This document shows positions 11,299 through 24,140 of a stretch of 64,000 nucleotides of DNA, piece after piece (positions within the stretch are counted from its first letter, which is position 1; each line of letters begins with the position of its first letter). The stretch is from NCBI GenBank assembly GCA_040954595.2, contig CM082585.2:9238001-9302000 (forward strand), given 5' to 3'. Source of the DNA: Balanoglossus misakiensis (Eukaryota > Hemichordata). The position numbers and the translations under genes were made by a program. The notes beneath the pieces are model-generated. The model worked only from the letters and a program-made list of their open reading frames with translations. It searched no databases and was not told the DNA's origin.

Positions 11299-12129
11299 GA
11301 AGTACACTGCCACGTGACAAAAGCCCTGAGTGCAGGCTCGCAGACTCAAACTAATTAGATAATCGTCGCCGTCGACGAGAAAAAAAAAACCCAGCCTATT
11401 GCCTCCTGGTTGTATGAAGGTCACGGATTCCGTGCCCTGGTTTTAACAGACAGTTTTCGTCTCTGTATACCTGTTCGCGCACCCTTCCATTATTCCCATT
11501 GTCCGGGCGCCGAACAGAGCCACTTATAGAAATCACAGAAAAGTTAAACGTAAATCCGCGCATATTCGGTGGACTGCATCGGTGAACTGAAGCGCGAATC
11601 AAATCGGCTCTCACGTGTGATACATCGAGGACAACTCGAAGATAAATGGTTATTAGTACTACATGTTGCTGCGGCGATCTGAATTTCTAATGTTCATCCC
11701 CCGTGCCCTAAGCACCTGAGCTGAACCGATGTAATAGTAGCAATTCTGAACAACGTTTCAGGCTGATATTTTCCTTTTTTTTCTTAAGGCCGTACGTTCA
11801 TTTTAAGGTTCAAACGAGTATTAAACAGAAACGCCACAAAGTAATGCGATATTTATCGAATCGCGTGGAATTTTCTTTTACCGTTCCGGCTTCATAAAAG
11901 ATGACATATCGAGCTCATCCGCAGGTGTGTTACCTGGATACAGTGAGATGAAGACGAGGCCGGAATGCGGATCAGAATTTCGCTGATAAAAAGCGACGAA
12001 TGCCTTTGCTTGGCGTTTTAAATATCGCCGAAAGTCGTGGAGATTGGGCAGTGGGGCTCACGGCTGCAGCGGAGCGGTCTTGGCCTTTTTTTACCTTCGA
12101 TCGGTCGCCCCTAAGTACAAACCTGTTAT

Positions 12130-12137
12130 ATGCAAAT
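12130..12137 (+). promoter_or_regulatory. Octamer motif ATGCAAAT upstream of gene C
   Basis: A perfect octamer ending 180 bp before the gene C start codon. See the octamers upstream of genes B and D. Confidence 0.3.
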
Positions 12138-12316
12138 GTGAACCTGCGCGACTAAGCACACGACTGATAAGAGAGGGGAGGCTCGGAACGGCATTACCTG
12201 TTCTCTCACCGTCAGCTATAGCGTGCCCGCGGGATTGCTGGTCAACCCTCGCATAGTTTTCAACCCCGAAGAGCGGTTTACCATCTTTCTGAGACCCCCC
12301 AGAGAAAGCCAACAAC

Positions 12317-15300
12317 ATGGTAAGTGATTTTACTGTCGATATTTCTCAGGAAAGATGGACACACGCACTCAGGTGATCTGTCCACACTGTGAGCGTTAAC
12401 AGCGAGTGTTGTTTCACAGTCTCTCGCTAAGAGCCTTGTTCTCGACAGTTACTAACAACACAGTTTCCACAGATGTGTCCTCAGGTTGGACTTTACTCCC
12501 CCCGTCACTCGAGTACTTCTGCGTCTTTTGTCTATTATCTGAAGGACGCGGGGAATTTGTCCATTAACGACCTGCTCGGGCAAGTGTGAAAAATCTGAAC
12601 CGCTAGCCCGGGTTAAGTAGAGTGTCAATAAAAACCAGTGTTTGGGTACACAAACGGGAGGATGCACGCCCACAGACAAGCAGAGGTTAGGGTGAGAAAC
12701 CCTGTCTTGTCGTGGGCACCCGTTCCACACAGAAGATATCTGTCATCATTACCCAAAATCACTGTGTAACCTTTAGATCAGATAAGCAAGCAATAAATTC
12801 CAATTTCAGCGGCCGCTAAAATCCGAAAGCGGCAATATTTGGACGGTTATATTGTGCCTGGATTCAGAAAAATCTAGCTCTACGTGAGGGTACTGGTAAT
12901 TAGTGCCATTACGCCGAGGTCTACCGCGCATTCAACCTGAGACCATCCCACCTATTTAAAAGAAAAAAAACTTGACAATAATTTGACTCGGCAGTTCTGA
13001 CGCCGAGCCTGAAAAATCGGAGCAGTAATTTTGTTGACATCATAGCGGACCGAAGATAATTAATTCTCCATTCAGCGCGCGCGGGGTAATCATGAACGAG
13101 GGGGGAAATTGTTCGAGTTGTCAAGTCACCATGGCAGCACCATAATTTCTGGACGATTGTGCAAAAGGCAGACTGAGAAAAAAATCCAGGTGAAATTAGA
13201 CTCTGTCAACAGCGCTTTGTGTGCGTTTAAACGCGCTGGAAATTAACACAAATCATTCGACAACATAATTACGATCATGTTTTCAGCAAATTTAATCACC
13301 CGAGCTTGCCTTTTTCAAAATTATTGCATTCTCACCCACTCAGCGCAATTTCTGAAACTAGTTTTTTCTCGGATTTTTGCATATCACCTGCTACTACCGG
13401 ACACCGATTCTTAAAACTTACATATGGATAAAAAAAACGAATGACACTTATGAAATTGATTCGCTTAATGGAACTGTACTGTTATGCGCATATTAATGAT
13501 ATCGATTGGTCAAACTAAATTAGCTGGATGTGGTCGAAACTTCCGGTCGGCGAATTGTTTTGTATTTGACGACAATTTTACATACCGGTCCAGATTGCCG
13601 GCAGAGATCTGCTCAACTTTATTTCATAGAATCCGAAGTTCTTTGTACGACTAAGCTGACCTAGAATCAATAAGTCAAACTTTAGAACTCATTTACTGTG
13701 TAACGGTATTTGATCTACATAATTCGGTTGCCAAGATGAAATTTTAAGGATGCGGTACTGAAATCCTTGTTGTCCCTGAACATGTTTATGGTGTTTACAT
13801 ATTAGAGTATATACGCGGATAAAAAGGGTTGAAAAAAACTAAAATAGACTACTAATCCAACGAGAAAAGAAACTGAACCATTTAACCAGTTTTTCCTCAG
13901 TCTTAATACACATGCACAAATCAGTTACCACATCTACTATCTCACGGGTACAAAAATAAATAATATTTTCTTGAGGTCGTTTGAGATAACTTCCCCTTTG
14001 TTGAATCAGACCGATTCCTGTTTTTCATTTCCGTAAAATTATCATTAAAACATTAAAATAATAATTCATAACATGTGTGCTATCCTGTCATTGCTGACAA
14101 GCACAGATTTATAACTCAAAGCCGATCACGTAGGGACATTTCATTATTATCAAAGGAAGTCTATTTTCCCTGCGTGTTGAATCTCGTGCGAGGCCTGTCC
14201 GTGCATGTATGACGTCATTATGTTGTCAGGTATCCGACTGTTTTGACGGGGACGGCACTTGGCAGTCGACACCTGTGGCGAAATTGCCTTCTCGGTCGAG
14301 AGGTGGCTTCTTGAGTGTTTCTGCCCGCGATCCGTATTCAGCACACGGCGCTGATTGCAGCAGAGCTGCGATATACAAAACCTCGGTGATATGATACAGC
14401 TCCCCATCCATCAAAACACCGCGATAAATCACAGATATCTGAAGCGAGGCAACGTCTCCTTTACCGCGTTATCAATGTCCTGTCATCACACCGTATCTGC
14501 ATGATAATTATGCACATATCAACCAGTTGCTTTCACATGCACACCGTCTATTTTACATCAACGCAGCTATTCTGTGTATACGTGTCAATCAGCAGAATTG
14601 TAAGGCAGTGCGCGTCGTTGTAACTCGTACTCGTTGCCAAGGCGATTATTATCATCTCAGATGCTCGGTCAGACGTGTACTCCCGTGGGGTGGGTCTGCC
14701 GTTTTGGGGGCTAAAATAGCTCTTGGGCAAAAACAACACGTGGAATATTTGCTCGCATAGTACTGCCTACAGGTGGGCGCTGAGGACCCCCCCCCCCCCA
14801 CGCACGCGCTCATTATTTATGCGCAATACGCTACGAATAACCGGGGAAACGGATGCTCATCTTCAAGACGTTGAATGATGAGGCGGAGGTGACAACTTCG
14901 AGAGCACTCCATTTATCGACCATTAATTTACCGACTGCTTGAAGACACTGTTTATGTTATACGCATAAATGACAGCCAGCGTCGACGCATTTCATTTAGC
15001 CTGTTCAGTATTGCTTGCCTCGAATATCGCGGAGGATGAATTCCAACATCGCGGTATTTGAGAGACTCGTTACCATGGTAAACTAAGCTATTATGCGTTT
15101 GTTTTGACATTAGGAAGTGAAGTAAAAAGGTGACGTCATTTATAAAAAGAAAGAGGGGGGGGGGGAACCATACACGTTTACTCGATATAAAATTATTTTC
15201 TCCCCCAAGTAACGCGTTCCCACATGTATAATTTGGGGGTCAAACTCTTGATATGAATATTTTAATATGTTTTTTCATCACACGCTCTATCATCCGTGTT

Positions 15301-18300
15301 GTTATATTATTAACTTAACGACTGTCACATTTTTCGTTGTCAGAAATCGTGACTTAGGTTTGGTATGACGTCAGTTCCATTTATGAAGAAACAGTTCATC
15401 ATGCACTTCACGCATGCGTGGACACATCATTTGCACAAGTCATGTTGTCGCCTATCGATTCTTTTTAAAAAACAAAGACTTGATTACTTTTACATTTGAT
15501 AAAACGATTACCCGATAATGTTTTCCGCGATCATGCTCACTCGAGCGTGGTGGCTTTGCTCCTCGATCGCCAGAGGGCCGCCATTTTATTGTCGGTGTAG
15601 GTTATAACTTCCAACACGCAAATATGACTGATTTTAATGCAGAAAGTAGTGTGCCGCCATGACACTATTATGTTTCTTGGCGACAATACGATGTGCAATT
15701 CCACTTTTCTTGGAAGAACACGGAAAGGACAACCGAAATAACTCCATCTCGAACAAGACACATACATTTTATCAAAAGACCGCAGAAAACTTATAACCTG
15801 CTGCGTTCAAGTTGAAGATTTTTAAAGCCACAAATACGTTTCCTTGTATCCCAACAGACCAATTGCAACCCAGAAGAAATGAACGAAGAACAACTGAAAG
15901 GTGAGAGCTTTGTTTTCCACTAACTGGAAATAGACAGAACACATTCAATAGACCATTTTCCGGGGTGGGGGGGGGGGGGGCTCGATCAGGTGATGAGGAT
16001 GACTCCATGGTAACGCGAGCCCGGAACAAATTACAGGAATTTTGCACTGGGGAGATTAAAGACGGCTGCCGGAATGAAACACCACCCGCGACGGTTCAGG
16101 GAACCTGCGCTCGGAAAAGATCGCATTTTAATTATTGATGCTGTGTGCACGAAAATATCCGCACACGACATGGAAAAGGGCTCAGGCCATACAAATGTTT
16201 TATGTTGTTTCGCGCCCTCGTAAAACGACAATTTTGCGGGGATTCTGCAACTGTGACATGAAGAACGACATTTTGAAGCATTCAACGGACAAACAAGCCC
16301 ATTATGTCAACAACATGGATGTGAGCACGTTTTGGGAATCTCGGATATTAAACTTTTAATATGTGTGTTTAATTATTTACTTTTGGATAATCAACATTCA
16401 CAATTTTCATCACCGATTATAGCCAAGTAAAATATTTCCTTGGCTTATAAAGCGAGATATACTCTCCAGCCCCGCGACACAACTCCATCTATCCACGTGT
16501 GACATCAAAATGCAGTGACCGAATTTGATACGAAGGGGCAGACGAGGGCGCACATTTCCGTCTCAATTATTGGCGAATCAACAAATTGACCCCGTGGAAT
16601 AAATCTTCGCGCAATTCACATATCATTCTGGAGTGGAAGTACCCTGGACATGTTCTTGATGGCAATCCCCTTTACAGGATATCGAACTCTCACACTTTCC
16701 GCCAAGCATTCGCAAAACAAATCAAATCAAACTGCCCTGCGCATGTTCAGTACAGTAAGCGACAGTTTCGATGGCGCCATTAGTATCAATCGATTCAAGG
16801 GGATTTCGGAATCAAACATTTCTAATTGACGAACCTTTAATCTTACGATGGTAAAACTTTATCGTATTATTTATTGCGTTACCGGATGAGATTTCTCGAA
16901 CTGTATTTCAGAAAAAAGCGACGTACGGTTATCTAATCGATAATTGTGTATTTTCTAGGCTCCCCTCTGTGTATTTTCTATTTTACTCCCTTCTTTTCGT
17001 TACTTTCTCGTCTTTTTCACCTGATCATTCCTTGCCATTCCACGGTTCTGAATAAGGTCTGAATATTCCATTCTTACTTAACCGCCAGAATTCAAAGAGG
17101 CGTTCGCGCTCTTTGACAAAGATGGCGACGGCACAATCACGACCAAGGAGCTAGGGACGGTCATGAGGTCACTGGGTCAAAATCCGACAGAAGCCGAACT
17201 CCAGGACATGATAAACGAAGTTGATGCCGATGGTGAGTTTCTATGTATTGTTAATAAAAGCTTGCGAGGCTCTCGTGGGAAATCATGGAGATTAGTATAG
17301 TACTCTCATTCTATATCAGTGCTGCAGGGAATCTTTCCCGCCAACTTTCGCTGATATTCGTGAAACCAGCAGGTATTTCACTGCTCAACAATATTCAATC
17401 AATAATTAAGATATGGTTAATTATTTTTAGAGGTGGGAATAAAGGAACGCGTTCGTGACGAAATATTTGTCTAGACATTTTGAAGTGGGTCGTGCAAAGT
17501 TGCGGTGATATCAGATGCTCATATACTATGCCAAACACCTCGGGCGGCTATTCACAAGATTTAAAACGACTGCAAACTCGAACTACAACAGGAAATTGCT
17601 ATCAGCCTCAACGATACACTGAACTTCATACAACATAAGAGGGATTTCAGTCCCTACTACCCTGTAAACGACACGTAAAAGGAGTCATATGGATAAGTAC
17701 TTTGACCAAAATCGATCTCTAACGATTATAAAAGCTTTGTGAGTCGACACACACGTTTCAAGTTCAATGTGACCCCCTGGAGCTAAAAGAGCCATTAAGA
17801 CCGTAAACGCTCTACTTAAACAATATCAACTCTCGCTGTTTGTAGGCACGTGCACGCTGCATAATGCGTCAAACCAATTATGATATATTTATTTTACGAA
17901 ATTATCACTTAGAGTGACGTAGAACTCAAGATTGCACATATTATACTTAAAATGGCCTCGATTCATTCTGCCCCCCCCCCCTCCCCGTTTTTCAGGAAAT
18001 GGCACCATCGACTTTCAAGAATTCGTCGTCATGATGGCGAAGAAAATGAAAGAAACGGACCAGGAAGAGGAACTCCGCGAAGCCTTCAGAGTTTTCGACA
18101 AGGACGGCGACGGTTTCATTAGCGCCGAGGAACTGCGGCATGTCATGAAGAATTTAGGCGAACAGTTAACCGATGACGAAATTGAAGAAATGATCCGAGA
18201 AGCTGACTCGGATGGCGACGGTCAAGTTAATTATGAAGGTAAGGGCGCCATTTATCGAGCATGTTCGTCGATGCTTTCGTTTTTATGTTGAAATACGGTA

Positions 18301-18406
18301 TGCATGTACATGTACATGTATGTATGTCACCCTTCCACTGCTGACACTAAACTGTATAATTTACTGTTCTTTTTCAGAATTCGTCACAATGATGTCGTCG
18401 AAGTAA
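12317..18406 (+). CDS. Gene C: calmodulin-like protein with four intact EF-hands
   Basis: Exons 12317-12319 (ATG only, donor ATG|GTAAGT), 15858-15900, 17089-17232 (144 nt), 17996-18238 (243 nt) and 18378-18406 encode 153 residues. Loops at about 25-36 ([12 protein letters not shown]), 61-72 ([12 protein letters not shown]), 98-109 ([12 protein letters not shown]) and 134-145 ([12 protein letters not shown]) all have the full set of ligands. All nine Met residues of calmodulin's two hydrophobic pockets are present. It is the least diverged gene of the array and should act as a Ca2+-dependent regulator of target proteins, as calmodulin does. It is not canonical calmodulin: the N-terminus ([15 protein letters not shown]) is four residues longer, Lys115 is Gln (GEQL), and the tail is MMSSK. 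The ATG-only first exon matches vertebrate calmodulin genes. An internal ATG at 15879 (MNEEQLKEF) is a fallback start giving 145 residues if the distant exon is wrong. The first intron is 3.5 kb. Confidence 0.9.
12320..15857 (+). other. Intron 1 of gene C
   Basis: 3.5 kb with no coding support. It contains three TGACGTCA palindromes (14210, 15131, 15366), a 13-C tract at 14787-14799 and an 11-G tract at 15155-15165. The CRE-type cluster within 1.2 kb could mark an intronic enhancer. Confidence 0.5.
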
Positions 18407-18587
18407 GGTTGAAGTCAATTCGTAACATCTGCGTTCTCAAGCCCAATCCCCGCATGGTCTTGCCTGAACATTTTAATATTAATGCAAAATACTTCGGCAA
18501 TTTTTTATAATTATTTATTCGAGTTTTAACCGAAAGTGCACTAAGAATTTTATGATCTCTCATGTGAATTTAAAATAATGATTTTTC

Positions 18588-19479
18588 ATTAAAAAATATG
18601 CATATTTTTAAAAGGTTTGTCAATTACATAGATCAGTAGGATTTTAATATTTCCAACTTAAGGCAAGAATTTTTTGTGTAAATTTCGCCCATCGGATGTG
18701 CGACACTGCGTATGATTAGTTTTGCGACGCATAGTCTTTCTGTCAATATGAGACAAATTGTTTACAAAACGCGTGGAGGTCATTGCAGTGTTCAACAAAT
18801 TCCATAATGCATCGGTCTTGTCCGCCATTTTCACATTTAATTGCAATTAATATTGTAAATGTGCCGAAACGCGCATGTCAGTGCCAAAGACTACACCCGC
18901 ATCAATCATTTCTATGGTCAGTACAATTAGCTTAAAAGAATTTCAATTACTACTCCAATTAAGATTACATGTATTTGAAAATGGTATGCATTCCATTCCA
19001 ACGATTAGAATTTGACGTGACCAAATCAACGTCGCTATTTAGACTATATATATATTTCCCAAGGGCAAGAGTTTGACATTTTTCAACTTAACTACGCTGT
19101 CTACAACATATTATTTTTTACAATGCTGTCGTTTGATATGATAATGCTATTATACGATGTACGTCTACAGTGGTATGGTACAATTTTTCTTTAATGATAA
19201 TAGTGTGTACATTTAATGACTTTATATAACTTCATTCCAGCCTTATTCAACGCAACTCGGCATCGTTTCTATCATTAAACCATCAATTTGCCTGTTTCTG
19301 TGCGTATTGGTCGCAGTTGAGCCAAGTGGTTTCTTACAATCTCTCACGGTTTTCATGACCACATTTTTGCGGTACATCATTTTGAAAATTCAGGATTTTT
19401 TGAGGTTGTCATTTGAAGTTTAGTTTCAACTTTCTTTTTGTATGTATATTTAAATATCGTTTTGTTCTCAGCTAATAAA
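18588..19479 (+). terminator. Candidate polyadenylation signals of gene C
   Basis: ATTAAA at 18588-18593 lies 182 nt after the stop codon; the next AATAAA is at 19474-19479. Either could end the transcript. Confidence 0.4.
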
Positions 19480-19625
19480 TCTTAGTGATATAAGATTCTG
19501 TTTTATCAATTTATGCAGTATATAGATAGTTAACAATAATTGATTATGGCAGATGCCTAGTCACGTGTATTAATAATATAAATACAGTAAACAGAAGCTC
19601 AACATGTAGTTTGGGTGTCTGTGTT

Positions 19626-19672
19626 TCTGTCTGTCTGTCTGTCTGTCTTGTCTGTCTGTCTGTCTGTCTGTA
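19626..19672 (+). repeat. (TGTC)n microsatellite
   Basis: A tetranucleotide tract of roughly eleven units with one short interruption. Confidence 0.9.
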
Positions 19673-20226
19673 TGTCCGCTACCTTCTGGTCACTATCCAG
19701 TGCGCTGATAACGCGAGATCACGGACACCATATTTCGCTCATGCATATTTCATGAACAACTCTGCATTATGTGGGTAGTACAGATGCGTATTTACTTTTT
19801 TTGCGTGTTTTCTCGTTCGATTTGTTGTCGCTTTGTTCGGCATCTCAAAATATTCACACAGATCGGTCCCCTGGTCGACGGAAAGATTGGACTCGCCCGC
19901 ACTATCATTGTAGCCGTGTACGGGTGATTATTGTCAATGACGCACACTTAAAAGCGTCGCCTTCAGATGACCCCGCGCGCCGTGTGTGGTTTTTAAATTC
20001 ACTATTATATTTATAATAAAACAAAGACAATGGGATGCGTTGTGTGAAACTAGAACGACAGTACACGGAACGTCCGATGGGCGTTGATCCAACAGTTGTG
20101 AGTCAAAACGGGCGAGCAAACAAGCCATAGCAAATATTGCACTTGGGGAAATTTGGGAACCGTCTCACATACGTGCCGGTCGCTTTGGTATCATTAAAAC
20201 TTCACGGCCCGAGCTGTTGTGTTATT

Positions 20227-20234
20227 ATGCAAAT
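20227..20234 (+). promoter_or_regulatory. Octamer motif ATGCAAAT upstream of gene D
   Basis: A perfect octamer ending 156 bp before the start codon of gene D. Confidence 0.3.
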
Positions 20235-20382
20235 AGGATCGCCAGAGAATCTATTCTCGTACCCTTCGGTATTGTTTGCTGGTAGTCGGCCAGCCCCGCT
20301 TTGCGCAATTTCGTGTCGGTCGCGGGAGTCTGGCAGAAGCTGTACCAACCTGGCGTCGGTTTCCATGAAGTTCTCCAGTCTC

Positions 20383-20390
20383 TGACGTCA
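20383..20390 (+). promoter_or_regulatory. TGACGTCA (CRE-type) overlapping the gene D start codon
   Basis: The final A of the palindrome is the A of the start ATG. It fits a CREB/ATF site close to the transcription start, but it may only reflect the window-wide excess of this word. Confidence 0.3.
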
Positions 20391-22840
20391 TGGACTTTCG
20401 CTTTTTTGACCGAGAGTCATCCACTCACTCGGAAGATGATCGAAGGGTAAGGATCTCTTCATTTTTTGCCGAAAGTTTTGTCACCAAGTGTTTTAGGCCA
20501 CCATGGGTACGCCGCGGATCTTTTCATGAGCAGATTTACACAATGACCCAACCTTGTTTGATCTGCTGTGTTGTGCCTGACCGAAGAACGACAACATGTA
20601 TGCGAGCGCACTACAAAAATTGGCGCGCTCAAATTTTACAATTTTTATCAGCACCTCGCGCAATTCCTAGCGCAGTGTGACCTTAACAAGACATTAGTAC
20701 AGGAATCAGGAATTATAACATTCCCTGTCGTTTCCATCTTAACTGTACCCATATATCTGATCTCGCGATAATTGCAGTGAATTTTTGTGTGTGTAAATAA
20801 CAGCCGTGGAAGTCGTTATACAAACACCAGAACTAAAAGTAAACAGTGGGGAAAGAAAACCGCAGGGTGATATTCGATGATAACAACGACCCTTGCAGGA
20901 CACTTAATTTGTTGTTCATTTAATTCTGAACATAAAGGCGTGACCTCTGACCACCTAGCAATTGTTGTCATCTCGCGAAATGACAGTGGCAATTATAAGT
21001 GCCGACACCTCGTCATCGTCATCATCATCACTCAGGGGTGGCGAAGGTGATGACATGAGAGAGAGAAAAACATGACAGAACACTCACGTACGTGTTTATC
21101 CTTGCAGGCCAGAAACCTGCAGATGACGGCCGACCAAATCCAAGGTGAGTGAGTACACGGGGGCACTGCAGTGCCTGTCTTTTGTGCTGGCCATGAACAC
21201 TAGCATGCTAGCTGGCATCCACAAAAGGTGTTTTACGTCTGCGTTTTTTAGTGACTGCACACGAACAATGCCAAATACAACAGTAGCATACTGAGTGGGA
21301 GTTAAGGACCCAACTTCTACGCCCAGGGTCAATCGCACATCCTTGGACTTTTCGATACTTATACTCTTCGGGCCTTTACACATTGAAATGCCAACATATC
21401 TTTAAACATTTTGCATTTTCTAAGTAATTCCATCGGTGATATACCCCATTTTATTTATGAATTGTCCACACGGCCAACCACTTGAACGTTTAGCATTTTG
21501 TCTGCAGAATGAAGATAAAAAAGGCGCGTAACCTACAAAAAGTAACCTACAAGTTCGCGCCATTTTCGGTCGTTCGCTCGCCATTCAGGGAGACAGTACA
21601 ATTCTAAAATATCAACAGGTGTCATTTACCAGACATTTTTAGTCGTTGACGTCATCACTGTCGTCGTGTTCATCATCGGTTCCACAAGAGCGTGACCCAT
21701 CTAATCAGAAATTCTTCACCGTCTATTAAAATATTTATAACGTTACGATTGAAAGTAATTTACGGTTACGCCTCAGCTTAGCAGGGGCTCAAAAAATGGA
21801 TAAGTCGTTTTTTTCACAGAGGTGCTCCGTTGTAGTGTATATACCGCAATAATATACTTGGTATTCTGGTATTCTGTTTGCCAATGCCAGTGCCAATGTA
21901 TTTGATAATGGCGAAATGCGAATTCTTCCTGACAAAGTGTTAATTTTACCTTCACAGAATACAGAGATGCTTTCGAACAGTGTGATGAAGACATGGATGG
22001 ATACATCTCCGTGAAAGACGTGGGCACTTTACTCAAATCGCTGGGCCAAAATCCCTCCGAGGGCGACCTTCAGCAAATAAAAAACGAGGTCGAGGTTGAC
22101 AGTATGTATTTTTTTGAAGCAACTCAACGCGATTTAGTCTGAACAATTATTTTTGACAATATGTTATTATTCAGTGCAGTGTTCTCCACAGGTTGGAAAA
22201 TTAAAGTGGCGCCTAATTTGCATATAATGAGTGTAATCGTTTCCAGGTGTAAGCAATGAGTGACTTCAATTTTCTTTGTAGAAAATGGCCGGTTGAACTT
22301 CGACGATTTTCTCCAAATACTGACGGACATCCTGAGCCACGAAGATGGCGAGGAGGCTATCCGCGAAGCGTTCCGCGTGTTTGACATCGAGGGTAGAGGG
22401 TACATGCGCACGGATGAAATCAAACACGTGTTGGTTTTGATGGAGGCCTTCCCAGAACAGGAAGTTTCCGAGATGACACGTGATTTGGACATCAACGGTG
22501 ACGGGCGAATCTATTACGACGGTAAGAATTTTCACCGCTGGAGCTAAATTCTGATAATTTTAATCTAATGTATAGGGTTATTCTCAACAAGATCTCTGTC
22601 TTACCTTTGACAGTGAGTCATTTAGTTTTCCTCGTAAAGTATCCTTTGAGGATCCGTAGTCGACTCAGCTGGTAGGAAGATATACGAACTGTCACTTATG
22701 CGTGCCTCCTTCGATTTCTTGCTCTATAATCGGCCATTGATATTTTGCTATTGCATTCAGATTTCAGGGCCTTCAGTCTCTCCACGTCCGAGCCTGTGCC
22801 AGGATCTGGGTCCGGGGAAGCTGCCGCGTTTCTTGAATGA
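20390..22840 (+). CDS. Gene D: divergent calmodulin-like protein with extended termini
   Basis: Exons 20390-20446, 21108-21144, 21958-22101 (144 nt), 22282-22521 (240 nt) and 22761-22840 encode 185 residues. Loops lie at about 41-52 (DEDMDGYISVKD), 77-88 (EVDKNGRLNFDD), 114-125 (DIEGRGYMRTDE) and 149-160 (DINGDGRIYYDD). Loops 1 and 4 keep most ligands but end in Asp rather than Glu, which in known EF-hands lowers Ca2+ affinity. Loop 2 starts with Glu. Loop 3 has Glu at 3 and Arg at 5. One codon is missing between EF-hands 3 and 4. Nearly all calmodulin target-binding Met positions are lost. The N-terminal extension (MDFRFFDRESSTHSEDDRR) is charged; the C-terminus is Ser/Gly/Ala-rich and replaces the usual MMTAK-like end. 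Ca2+ sensing is probably weak and the targets differ from calmodulin's. The start is the first ATG, preceded by GACGTC. Confidence 0.9.
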
Positions 22841-23304
22841 AGAGTACCACCACCGTGCACCGAAGAGAGTGGACACCTGATTCGTGACCTTTGAACTTTC
22901 TCTGCACTCTCGTCGTTGCAGATATTTCACGAGACGAGATCTGACGGACCACCCGCACAAGCAATGGACACTATACGTCGTGTGCCAAACCTTGTTGAAT
23001 TCATATCATATGTAGTGGCAGTTCACGACGAGAATGATAATCTTTCAATTTTAGTATATTTATTACATTCTACATTCTGAATTTTCCCATTTTTTCTAAG
23101 AGAGAAAAATATCTTTTTAAATTATAAAACGTTTAATACCCATTATGATGCATACATAATTTTTGATGATAATGCATTTTTTATTTTGAAACCAACAACT
23201 TGAAGCTTCTTTATTACAACGTCTTTCATAACTTTGACCTACGTACACACAACTCAACTTTGTTTTTATTCTAATCTATGCAATTTATAAATTAGATATA
23301 ACTT

Positions 23305-23310
23305 AATAAA
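23305..23310 (+). terminator. Polyadenylation signal of gene D
   Basis: AATAAA 465 nt after the stop codon, in an AT-rich stretch followed by an A-rich run. Confidence 0.45.
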
Positions 23311-24128
23311 AGAAAAAAATGTCATGTTTCTGTGGATTTTCTCAGAAGGCCGTGGTGTAGGCTTCTACGGTAGAAACACATATTCATGAAAAATTTTTGC
23401 CTGTTAACAAACCGCATCAATAATTGTCTGCCAATATGTCAAATGACAACATTTGATGGCTAAAATTGCTTTCAGACCAATGGATTACCCAGACATGCCT
23501 GCTTCGATTTCATTCAAATTTAGTACATGTACAAGGGCAATGTAATAATTATGCACATCAATATCAATATGGCTGCCATGCGGCCATTTTGTTTTACTAT
23601 TTTTAAAAACGTTTGGTGCCATTACAAGCAGGTACATGAATATATTTCATTCACGATATGATCCAACATACACGTGCATATCATACAGGCTTTGGGCTTT
23701 AAAACATGTTTTTACTCATTTCATTCTATGCTGATGTTTTTCAATGTCATAATCGATTGACTCAGCGGGGACTATGTTATTGACAATGAGTTTCTTATAA
23801 GGATGGGGAAATAGAAAAAAAATGTCTGCACATCGTATTTAAGTTAAGTGTCCTTGCAATCGCTCACTGTGTGGTTTTGTAAGCTCTATTATACTGCGTC
23901 TTGAATTCGGGCACTCCCTGAGTATAAGGGTACGATGAAGGGGCAGCACAGAGAGTCTAGTTATCTACCATTGCGCACCCGGTTAAAGTTCACCCCGCTG
24001 TGGAGGTTATCGTGCATGCCGGAACTAGAACTGTCGGTTGGAGCTGTACCGTCCCGTACCCTGTCCATGTCAGAAGCGCACAATACTGCAGCCGTTTAGC
24101 ATTTTCTTATTTCCTTGCCCGATTTCAG

Positions 24129-24140
24129 ACCATAAATATG
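24129..24140 (+). other. Candidate alternative first-coding microexon of gene E
   Basis: ACCATAAATATG lies between a strong acceptor (a pyrimidine-rich tract ending GATTTCAG) and a strong donor (GTAAGT). The ATG ends the exon in phase 0, as in gene C. Joined to the exon at 27228 it would start gene E as [11 protein letters not shown] and give 148 residues, close to calmodulin's length. It competes with the exon at 26937. Confidence 0.3.

Larger units (their letters stand above)
7078..12316. other. Spacer between genes B and C
   Basis: No coding region is supported. Contents: an inverted-repeat element at 7676-8050; AT-rich TTAATTAA stretches near 8810-8830 and 8960-8980; a TATATAAAT box at 11221-11229; a 20-C tract inside an inverted repeat at 11264-11298; and an octamer at 12130-12137. 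The last 1 kb is richer in CpG and probably holds the gene C promoter. Confidence 0.55.
18407..20389. other. 3' UTR of gene C and spacer to gene D
   Basis: AT-rich noncoding DNA with a (TGTC)n microsatellite at 19626-19672. The last 250 bp before gene D holds an octamer at 20227-20234 and a TGACGTCA overlapping the start codon. Confidence 0.5.
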
